Shown: positions 15,908 to 21,114 of the stretch, one piece after another
Layout: each line of letters begins with the position of its first letter
Numbering within the stretch: the stretch's first letter is position 1
Origin: Actinomycetota bacterium
Lineage (GTDB): Bacteria; Actinomycetota; Acidimicrobiia; Acidimicrobiales; JAHWKP01
Length of the DNA stretch: 21,114 bases
Direction of reading: 5' to 3'
Assembly: GCA_019347775.1 (NCBI GenBank)
Contig: JAHWKP010000006.1
Location: forward strand, 1 to 21,114
Notes under the pieces: generated by a model
The model's database searches: none
What the model was told of the DNA's origin: nothing
The model's input: the letters and a program-made list of their open reading frames with translations, nothing else
Made by a program: the position numbers and the translations under genes

Positions 15908-17551
15908 GTGGTTGATCACACGGTGAAGCACATCTTCGTCACGGGTGGAGTCTCCAGCTCCCTGGGCAAGGGCATCACTGCCTCGGCTCTCGGCCGTCTG
16001 CTCAAGGCGCGGGGACTCCGGGTCACAATGCAAAAGCTCGACCCGTACATCAACGTCGATCCCGGCACGATCAACCCGTTCGAGCACGGCGAGGTGTTCG
16101 TGACCGAAGACGGCGGCGAGACCGACCTCGATCTCGGTCACTACGAGCGCTTCATCGACGTCAGCCTCCACCGGGATTCGAACGCCACGACGGGCTCGAT
16201 CTACTCCTCGGTGATCGCGCACGAGCGTCGCGGCGACTTCCTCGGCAAGACCGTTCAGGTCATTCCCCACGTCACCAACGAGATCAAGGAGCGCATCCGG
16301 CGCCTGGCGACCGACGAGATCGACGTGGTCATCACCGAAGTCGGCGGCACGGTGGGCGACATTGAGATCCTTCCGTTTCTCGAGGCCATCCGTCAGTTCC
16401 GTAACGATGTCGGACGCGACAACGTCTGCTACATCCACCTCACCCTCGTGCCCTATATCGGTCCGTCAGCCGAGCAGAAGACCAAGCCGACCCAGCACTC
16501 GGTCACCGAATTGCGGAGTCGGGGGATCCAACCCGACATCATCGTGTGCCGGTCAGCCGAGCCGCTTGGTCCCGATATCAAGCGCAAGATCTCCAACCAG
16601 TGCGACGTCGCCATCGACGCGGTGATCAGCGCTGTCGATGCCAGCAATCTCTACGCCGTGCCTCTGGCTCTCCGAGACGAGGGCCTCGACGACGAGGTCT
16701 GCAAGATCCTGCGTTTCGACCAGCCTGAACACGAGCCGGATCTGGAGGCGTGGACGCGGGTGGTGGAGCGCGTCGAAGCCGCTGATAGGCCGGTAAAGGT
16801 CGGGATCATCGGCAAGTACGTCGCTTACCCGGACGCTTATTTGTCGGTGGTCGAGTCGCTGCGGCACGCGGGGTTCGCTCTGGGAGCCAAAGTCGAGATC
16901 GAATGGATCGAGGCCGAAGAGGTCACTGGGCTGCTTGCCAACGACCGGCTGTCGCAACTCGACGGCGTGGTGCTCCCCGGTGGCTTCGGCGAGCGGGGTA
17001 CCGAGGGCAAGATCGCAGCCGCGGGCTGGGCCCGCGAGAACTTCATGCCGTGCCTTGGTCTCTGCCTCGGACTGCAGGTAATGGTCATCGACTTCGCCCG
17101 CAACGTCGCTGGGCTCGAAGGTGCCAACTCCCGTGAGTTCGACGCCGAGTCGCCGCACATGGTGATCGACCTCATGGACGAACAGCGCGAAGTCGTCGAG
17201 AAGGGCGGCACCATGAGGCTCGGGCTATATCCCGCCCGGTTGCGCGACGGCACACGGGTCGGAAAGGCCTACGGCGAGGAAGTCGTCTACGAGCGGCACC
17301 GCCACCGGTATGAGGTCAACCCCCGCTACCGCCGCAGGCTCGAGGAGGCCGGACTGATTTGCTCCGGCACGTCCCCGGACGACCGCCTCGTCGAGATGAT
17401 CGAGCTGGACGGTCACCCCTGCTGGATCGGTACCCAGGCGCACCCCGAATTCAAGAGCCGCCCTGAGCGGGCCCATCCGCTCTTCGTGGAACTGATGTCC
17501 GCTGCGCTCGAGCGCGCCGAGGGCCGCAACCCCCATCTGATCGCTCTTTAG
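15908..17551 (+). CDS. pyrG: CTP synthase
   Basis: A 547-residue, full-length two-domain CTP synthase, which aminates UTP to CTP using ATP and glutamine. The synthetase domain opens with KHIFVTGGVSSSLGKGITAS (P-loop SSLGKG) and QKLDPYINVDPGTINPFEHG. The glutamine amidotransferase domain has LPGGFGERG, the nucleophile Cys386 in LGLCLGLQ, and His512/Glu514 in AHPEF, so the catalytic triad is complete. The GTG start at 15908 (MVDHTVKHIFVTGG) agrees with the family N-terminus and has a -10-like TAAGAT just upstream. Its location downstream of recN-steA-steB and upstream of xerD is the actinobacterial arrangement. A separate transcription unit from the glycan genes is likely. Confidence 0.98.
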   Translation: MVDHTVKHIFVTGGVSSSLGKGITASALGRLLKARGLRVTMQKLDPYINVDPGTINPFEHGEVFVTEDGGETDLDLGHYERFIDVSLHRDSNATTGSIYSSVIAHERRGDFLGKTVQVIPHVTNEIKERIRRLATDEIDVVITEVGGTVGDIEILPFLEAIRQFRNDVGRDNVCYIHLTLVPYIGPSAEQKTKPTQHSVTELRSRGIQPDIIVCRSAEPLGPDIKRKISNQCDVAIDAVISAVDASNLYAVPLALRDEGLDDEVCKILRFDQPEHEPDLEAWTRVVERVEAADRPVKVGIIGKYVAYPDAYLSVVESLRHAGFALGAKVEIEWIEAEEVTGLLANDRLSQLDGVVLPGGFGERGTEGKIAAAGWARENFMPCLGLCLGLQVMVIDFARNVAGLEGANSREFDAESPHMVIDLMDEQREVVEKGGTMRLGLYPARLRDGTRVGKAYGEEVVYERHRHRYEVNPRYRRRLEEAGLICSGTSPDDRLVEMIELDGHPCWIGTQAHPEFKSRPERAHPLFVELMSAALERAEGRNPHLIAL

Positions 17552-17598
17552 ATCCGGCGGCCGGTCGAGGCCTCCAAGGAGCAGCCGTACCGAGGTGC

Positions 17599-17604
17599 GA
17601 TAGT
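17599..17604 (+). promoter_or_regulatory. Possible -10 element (GATAGT) before ald
   Basis: GATAGT keeps the A2 and T6 positions of a -10 hexamer and ends 6 bases before the GTG at 17611, the same geometry as other starts in the window. There is no Shine-Dalgarno sequence next to the GTG. Weaker than the TANNNT sites. Confidence 0.35.
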
Positions 17605-17610
17605 TGGCCC

Positions 17611-18723
17611 GTGACTCTCGGAGTGCCCACGGAGATCAAGACCGCAGAAGCTCGGGTGGCGATGACACCCGATGGGGTGCGCGAGCTGGCGGCGCTCGGG
17701 CACCAGGTGCTGGTCCAGACGGGTGCCGGCGAGGGCTCATCGATCTCCGACGCCGACTTCGCCGCGGCGGGCGCGACTCTCGTGCCGACTGCGGCCGACG
17801 CGTGGGGCGCAGACCTGGTGGTGAAGGTGAAGGAGCCCCAAGAGGAGGAGCTCCAGTACCTCCGCGACAGCCTGACCCTTTTCACCTACCTGCACCTCGC
17901 GGCATATCCCGAGGTCGGCAAAGCCCTCCTCGCGTCCGGCACCACATCGCTGGCCTACGAGACCGTCCAGCTCGATACCGGCGCTCTTCCACTCCTGGCG
18001 CCGATGAGCGAGGTAGCGGGCCGCATGGCCACCCAGGTGGGCGCCAACCTCTTGGAGCGACCCAACGGCGGTCGCGGTGTTCTCCTCGGCGGGGTGCCAG
18101 GAGTGCGGCCGGCGCGCGTCGTTGTCCTGGGCGCCGGAAACGTCGGGTGGAACGCGGCTTGGATCGCGCAGGGCATGGAGGCTGAGGTCTGGCTCCTCGA
18201 CAAGAACCTCGACCGGCTCCGCTTCGTCGATCAGATCCATCAGGGTCGGATCATGACGCTGGCCTCCAACCGAGGCGCGGTCGAGCGGGCTGTCGCCGAA
18301 GCCGACCTCCTCATCGGAGCGGTTCTCGTGCCCGGCGGCCGAGCCCCGATGATCGTCACCGACGAGATGATCAGTGGCATGAAGCGGTCCGCCGTGGTCG
18401 TCGATGTCGCCGTCGACCAAGGAGGGTGCATCGAGACGACCCACGAGACGACGCACACGGCGCCGACCTATGAGGTCCACGGAGTGCTCCATTACGCCGT
18501 AGGCAACATGCCCGGCGCGGTTCCGCACACGTCGACCTACGCATTGACCAACGCCACCCTGCCCTACATCGTCGAGGTCGCTCACAAGGGCGTGCATTCT
18601 GCAGTCGTCGACGACCCGGCCTTACTCGGGGGGCTCACGACCGTGGCGGGGCACGTCACCAACGAAGCTGTAGCCGAAGCGCTCGGCGTGGAGTTCGTCG
18701 AACCCCTCTCAGCACTCGCTTGA
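17611..18723 (+). CDS. ald: Alanine dehydrogenase
   Basis: A 370-residue NAD-dependent alanine dehydrogenase, interconverting L-alanine and pyruvate plus ammonia. Substrate and catalytic residues known from the family are in register: Arg15 (EARVAMTP), Lys74 (VKVKEPQ), His95 (TYLHLA) and Asp269 (VAVDQGG). The Rossmann motif is GAGNVG (174-179), and the NMPGAVPHTSTYALTNATLP block (299-318) is typical of Ald as opposed to transhydrogenase. The GTG start at 17611 gives MTLGVPTEIKTAEARV, the family opening. It lies 59 bases after pyrG and its stop overlaps xerD as TTGA. In M. tuberculosis this slot between pyrG and xerD holds a NUDIX hydrolase gene, so the placement is a lineage difference. Confidence 0.97.
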   Translation: MTLGVPTEIKTAEARVAMTPDGVRELAALGHQVLVQTGAGEGSSISDADFAAAGATLVPTAADAWGADLVVKVKEPQEEELQYLRDSLTLFTYLHLAAYPEVGKALLASGTTSLAYETVQLDTGALPLLAPMSEVAGRMATQVGANLLERPNGGRGVLLGGVPGVRPARVVVLGAGNVGWNAAWIAQGMEAEVWLLDKNLDRLRFVDQIHQGRIMTLASNRGAVERAVAEADLLIGAVLVPGGRAPMIVTDEMISGMKRSAVVVDVAVDQGGCIETTHETTHTAPTYEVHGVLHYAVGNMPGAVPHTSTYALTNATLPYIVEVAHKGVHSAVVDDPALLGGLTTVAGHVTNEAVAEALGVEFVEPLSALA

Positions 18724-19709
18724 GCCCTCGGAGAACAGACCGGCAGGACCACCTGCTCTCGCCGGACAGCCAGGAGTTCTTGAGCTGGTTGTCCGAGCGG
18801 GGTCGCTCGCCGAACACCGTGGAGGCGTACCGACGGGACCTCGCTACGTACGAGGCGTGGTTGGCCGACCGCCGGATGACTCTGGCGGAGGTGCAGACCG
18901 CCGACGTGGAGACTTACATCGCGCATCTTCGCAACTCGAACCTCGAGCCGGATCCTGAACAGCCGGCACGGACCCGGAAGCCCCGTTCGGTGGCCCGCTC
19001 TCTCGCGGCGGTTCGCGGCCTTCACCGCTTCCGGCTCGATGAGCTGGGTGCTACGGCAGACCCCACGTCCGAGGTCGGCGCCCCACGGCTGCCCCAATCG
19101 GTGCCCAAGGCGCTTACCGAAGATGAGATAGCCGGGCTCCTCGCCGCCGCGAACGGCGAGACGCCAAGCGCCCGGCGGGATAGGGCCATCCTTGAGGTTC
19201 TGTACGGCACGGGAGTGCGCATCTCCGAACTCGTCGGGCTGTCGCTAGGAGACCTCGACATACAAGGCGCGAACATGCGCGTGCTGGGGAAGGGTTCGAA
19301 GGAACGCATCGTCCCTCTCGGACGCTTCGCGTCGGCTGCTCTGACCGAGTGGCTGGCGCCGGGCGGCCGCCCCAGTCTCGAGCCCAAGCGGTGGGCGCGG
19401 CGGGGCGACGCCGAGGCCGTGTTCTTGAACACTCGAGGCGGCAGGCTGAGCCGCGCCGGGGCGTGGGGCGTCGTCCGGCGCTACGGCGACAAGGCAGGCC
19501 TCGGTAACCGGCTCACGCCCCACGTGTTGCGGCACTCCTGCGCCACCCACATGCTCGACCGCGGGGCCGATATCAGGGTGGTGCAGGAGCTCCTCGGGCA
19601 CGCCTCGGTGGCAACGACGCAGGTGTACACCAAGGTCTCGAACGAGCGCCTTCGGGCCGTGTACGAGTCGGCTCACCCCCGAGCGAGGGCGTCGCGCCGG
19701 CCCGCCTGA
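18720..19709 (+). CDS. xerD: Tyrosine recombinase XerD
   Basis: A 329-residue site-specific tyrosine recombinase, most likely XerD, which with XerC resolves chromosome dimers at dif. The N-terminal SAM-like core-binding domain (about 15-125) precedes the catalytic domain with the complete set Arg167 (TGVRISE), Lys191 (GKGSKER), His268 and Arg271 (HVLRHS), His294 (LLGHAS) and the nucleophile Tyr303 (QVYTK). The protein is slightly longer than the usual 300, owing to a 13-residue N-terminal extension and an Arg/Pro-rich insert near 76-90. The TTG start at 18720 overlaps the ald stop by 4 bases. The conserved actinobacterial position after pyrG favours XerD over XerC. No att or integrase-type context is seen, so phage origin is unlikely. 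Confidence 0.93.
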   Translation: MSPRRTDRQDHLLSPDSQEFLSWLSERGRSPNTVEAYRRDLATYEAWLADRRMTLAEVQTADVETYIAHLRNSNLEPDPEQPARTRKPRSVARSLAAVRGLHRFRLDELGATADPTSEVGAPRLPQSVPKALTEDEIAGLLAAANGETPSARRDRAILEVLYGTGVRISELVGLSLGDLDIQGANMRVLGKGSKERIVPLGRFASAALTEWLAPGGRPSLEPKRWARRGDAEAVFLNTRGGRLSRAGAWGVVRRYGDKAGLGNRLTPHVLRHSCATHMLDRGADIRVVQELLGHASVATTQVYTKVSNERLRAVYESAHPRARASRRPA

Positions 19710-19755
19710 CCCCGGTCGGCGTACTTTCATGCCCTCTCACGCATTGGCACCCCCT

Positions 19756-19772
19756 GAAACCGGTCGAAACCG
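19756..19772 (+). repeat. Tandem GAAACCG direct repeat upstream of dksA-like gene
   Basis: GAAACCG occurs at 19756-19762 and 19766-19772, exactly 10 bases apart, so the copies face the same side of the helix. They lie 25-41 bases upstream of the -10-like element of the next gene, where an activator or extended -35 contact would sit. Could be chance. Confidence 0.35.
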
Positions 19773-19773
19773 A

Positions 19774-19797
19774 ACAGGTACGCCGCGAGGCACCTGT
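19774..19797. promoter_or_regulatory. Inverted repeat ACAGGT-N12-ACCTGT, possible operator
   Basis: ACAGGT (19774-19779) is the exact reverse complement of ACCTGT (19792-19797). The dyad covers the -35 position and the first base of the TACCCT -10 element of the zinc-finger gene, the expected place for a repressor dimer. The regulator is unknown. Confidence 0.35.
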
Positions 19798-19802
19798 ACC
19801 CT
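19797..19802 (+). promoter_or_regulatory. Putative -10 element (TACCCT), leaderless start
   Basis: TACCCT fits TANNNT and ends 6 bases before the ATG at 19809. The spacer gagccc is not a ribosome binding site. The gene follows a 99-base gap after xerD, so its own promoter is expected. Confidence 0.5.
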
Positions 19803-19808
19803 GAGCCC

Positions 19809-20153
19809 ATGGCCAGTGAGCTTCAAACCCCGGACCTGCGCGCCCTGTTAGAGCAGGAGCGTGACGATCTGAAGACCCAGCTCGCCGAGCTTGGGTTCGG
19901 CGACGGGGGTGCGGGTCTCACCTACGACTCCAACTTCGCCGACACCTCGCAGGTGACGGCGGAGCGAGGCGAGGCGGAGGCGTTGGCCACCACCCTCAAA
20001 GAAACCTTGGTCGAAGTCGAGCATGCTCTGGAAAAATTCGACAAGGGCGACTTCGGCAAGTGCGAGAAATGCGGCAAGCAGATCGCCGAAGCGCGGCTGG
20101 AGGCTATGCCCGCCTCGCGCTTTTGCATCGAGTGTGCCGCAGCCTCACGCTGA
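19809..20153 (+). CDS. TraR/DksA-type zinc finger protein
   Basis: A 114-residue member of the TraR/DksA family. A helical N-terminal part (about 6-80) is followed by the C4 zinc finger with C85, C88, C106 and C109 (CEKCGKQIAEARLEAMPASR then FCIEC). In proteobacteria DksA inserts its coiled coil into the RNA polymerase secondary channel and works with ppGpp; actinobacterial homologues like this one are shorter and their roles less clear. The tip stretch DSNFADTSQVTAERGE (40-55) is the pattern usual in the Gram-positive subgroup. It has its own -10-like element, a possible operator and no ribosome binding site. The M50 gene follows after 36 bases. Confidence 0.88.
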   Translation: MASELQTPDLRALLEQERDDLKTQLAELGFGDGGAGLTYDSNFADTSQVTAERGEAEALATTLKETLVEVEHALEKFDKGDFGKCEKCGKQIAEARLEAMPASRFCIECAAASR

Positions 20154-20166
20154 GCTGAGTCGTAGC

Positions 20167-20184
20167 CCCGCCGCAGCCGGCGGG
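20167..20184 (+). promoter_or_regulatory. Hairpin overlapping the ribosome binding site of the M50 gene
   Basis: CCCGCCG (20167-20173) pairs perfectly with CGGCGGG (20178-20184) around a 4-base loop (cagc). The right arm includes the first bases of GGGAGAG (20182-20188), the only good Shine-Dalgarno-like sequence at this junction, and the ATG follows at 20190. Folding would hide the ribosome site. It could also act as a partial terminator after the zinc-finger gene, but there is no U-tract. Confidence 0.4.
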
Positions 20185-20189
20185 AGAGC

Positions 20190-20852
20190 ATGACGCAGGC
20201 ATTGCTGTTCGGGGTCCTGATCCCGTCGGTGATTCTCCACGAGATCTCCCACGGCGCACTCGCGCTCGCGTTCGGTGACGACACCGCCCAGAAGGCGGGA
20301 CGCCTGACGCTCAACCCGCTGCCGCACATTGACCCGCTCGGCACGGTGATCCTGCCGGCCATGCTCGCCTTCACGGGTTTGGGTGTATTCGGTTGGGCTC
20401 GGCCGGTCCCGGTGAGTCCGCATCGACTGCGCAGCCCACGCAACCATGGGTTGCTCGTAAGCCTGGTGGGGCCAGCGGTGAACATCACACTGGCGCTCGC
20501 TGCCGGCTTGGTCCTGCGGTTCCTACGCCCCCCGGACACGGCCTTATTGGTGCAAGCCCAGCTCCAGGGTGCCGAGTTGGGACAGTTGGCGCCTTCGATG
20601 TTCGACCAGATCGTATTCGTGGTCGGCTTTGTCAACGTGATCCTCGCCGCCTTCAATCTCATCCCGCTGCCGCCGCTCGACGGGTCGGCCGTAATCGAGC
20701 GACTGATGCCTCGACGGTGGTTCGCGGCCTGGCTCAAGATGCGCAATTACTCGATGGGAGTGCTGCTGATCGTGGTGTTGATGTTCGGCACCCTCCTCAG
20801 CCGGGTGGTATTCGCCCCCGCTATAGAACTCTGGAGCCGCCTGCTGACCTAA
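20190..20852 (+). CDS. Site-2 protease family (M50) membrane metalloprotease
   Basis: A 220-residue polytopic protein of the compact M50 group. The zinc-binding HEISH (H17, E18, H21) lies in the first helix, followed by NPLPHIDPLGTVILPA (42-57), GWARPVPV (69-76), the SLVGPAVNITLA helix and the second active-site motif NLIPLPPLDGS (N156, D164) supplying the third zinc ligand. All catalytic parts are present. Compact M50 proteins lack the PDZ domain of RseP-type enzymes and their substrates are mostly unknown. The start ATG at 20190 has GGGAGAG a few bases upstream, within a hairpin. In several actinobacteria a gene of this type lies near xerD and the scpA/scpB segregation genes, which may lie beyond the right edge. 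Confidence 0.9.
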   Translation: MTQALLFGVLIPSVILHEISHGALALAFGDDTAQKAGRLTLNPLPHIDPLGTVILPAMLAFTGLGVFGWARPVPVSPHRLRSPRNHGLLVSLVGPAVNITLALAAGLVLRFLRPPDTALLVQAQLQGAELGQLAPSMFDQIVFVVGFVNVILAAFNLIPLPPLDGSAVIERLMPRRWFAAWLKMRNYSMGVLLIVVLMFGTLLSRVVFAPAIELWSRLLT

Positions 20853-21034
20853 TGGCTCTTCGCCTGACGGCTCATCGCGGTGCGGCGGGGGACCCCCAAC
20901 CCCCACCGCGCGAGCGCGAGCGGCGCGGTAGGAACACTCACGCTTGTCCGCTGGCTCGTCGCCTGACGGCTCATCGCGGTGGGGTGGGGGTCCCCCAACA
21001 CCCCACGCGCGGGGGCCGGCTGCGCGGGAGGAAC
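20853..21034. repeat. Two tandem ~83-bp hairpin repeats, period 99 bp
   Basis: The stretch 20853-20935 recurs at 20952-21034 with an offset of 99 bases. Near-identical parts are tggctc(t/g)tcgcctgacgg with the following ctcatcgcggtg, a G-run/C-run palindrome, and a tail GCGCGG(t/g)AGGAAC. The palindrome of copy 2 (20979-21006) pairs GTGGGGTGGGGG with CCCCCA and CCCCAC around an ACA bulge; copy 1 (20877-20909) has an outer GCGGTG/CACCGC stem. This looks like an intergenic REP-type element. A minus-strand ORF crosses it but is judged an artefact. Confidence 0.7.
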
Positions 21035-21063
21035 CCGTGGCCATGCCCGAGCAGCGGTCCACG

Positions 21064-21069
21064 TACCAT
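21064..21069 (+). promoter_or_regulatory. Putative -10 element (TACCAT), leaderless start
   Basis: TACCAT fits TANNNT and ends 7 bases before the GTG at 21077. No ribosome binding site lies between. This geometry, repeated elsewhere in the window, is the main reason to call the partial gene that follows. Confidence 0.4.
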
Positions 21070-21076
21070 CCGGTTT

Positions 21077-21114
21077 GTGCCGAGGGTGTTGTACTTGATA
21101 CGACCAAACGGGGA
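21077..21114 (+). CDS. Partial CDS, N-terminus only, unknown function
   Basis: A GTG at 21077 opens a frame that reads MPRVLYLIRPNG and continues past the right edge. The hydrophobic first strand (RVLYLI) is typical of a Rossmann-like alpha/beta protein, for example a GT-B glycosyltransferase, but twelve residues cannot identify it. It follows the repeat block and has a TANNNT element upstream. The call depends on that promoter geometry and on the plausible peptide. Confidence 0.45.
   Translation, partial: MPRVLYLIRPNG

Noticed and set aside
18720..19709. Phage integrase and mobile element boundary
   Set aside because: The conserved pyrG-xerD neighbourhood, the housekeeping flanks and the lack of att repeats or a tRNA point to chromosomal XerD.
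20853..21034. CRISPR-like repeat
   Set aside because: Only two ~83-bp units with a 16-bp interval and no cas genes; it does not fit CRISPR repeat or spacer sizes.
20544..21107. Minus-strand 187-aa ORF with a repeated PPPHRDEPSG phrase
   Set aside because: The repeated phrase is only the translation of the intergenic repeat, and the rest is antisense to the M50 gene.

Overview
The window is high-GC bacterial chromosome, densely coded, with frequent GTG and TTG starts, 1-4 base gene overlaps and many gene starts that look leaderless. The order NAD kinase - recN - steA - steB - ... - pyrG - ... - xerD matches the conserved Actinomycetota neighbourhood known from Mycobacterium and Corynebacterium. 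Together with the branched-chain amino acid transporter lipoprotein this points to an actinobacterium, perhaps a deep-branching class such as Acidimicrobiia (the phylum is well supported, the class is a guess). No rRNA, tRNA, CRISPR, insertion sequence or prophage was seen.

Layout. (1) 1-2726, minus strand: the end of an amino-acid ABC transporter operon, with a secreted, C-terminally anchored protein of unknown function, a lipoprotein substrate-binding protein with a very long glycine-rich linker, and the first codons of a probable permease cut by the window edge. (2) 2816-2914, plus: a tiny lysine-rich protein. (3) 2928-4882, minus: rhomboid protease followed by a DUF1015 protein. (4) 4905-15862, plus: an apparent nine-gene transcription unit, NAD kinase, recN, steA, steB, a MurJ-like flippase, a large glycosyltransferase/phosphatase-fold/membrane fusion, a MraY/WecA-like sugar-phosphate transferase, an anchored beta-propeller-like protein and a MazG-like protein; junctions are overlaps of 1-4 bases or gaps of at most 7. 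(5) 15908-19709, plus: pyrG, then ald-xerD overlapping. (6) 19809-20852, plus: a DksA/TraR-type zinc-finger protein and an M50 site-2-protease-like protein. (7) 20853-21076: a non-coding stretch holding two tandem copies of a hairpin-forming repeat. (8) 21077-end: the start of another gene.

How it fits together. SteA and SteB act in cell separation in Corynebacterium. Here they are followed, in the same unit, by a lipid-linked-glycan-like set (polyprenyl-phosphate sugar-phosphate transferase, GT2 glycosyltransferase, MOP flippase, and an extracytoplasmic alkaline-phosphatase-fold plus polytopic module). This set is the best candidate for a poorly described system: an envelope glycan pathway tied to division.

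The second theme is regulation. At least eight non-operonic genes have a -10-like element (TANNNT, or GATAGT for ald) 6-8 bases upstream of the start codon and no Shine-Dalgarno sequence. Two divergent ones, rhomboid and NAD kinase, share overlapping -10 elements in a 22-base intergenic gap.
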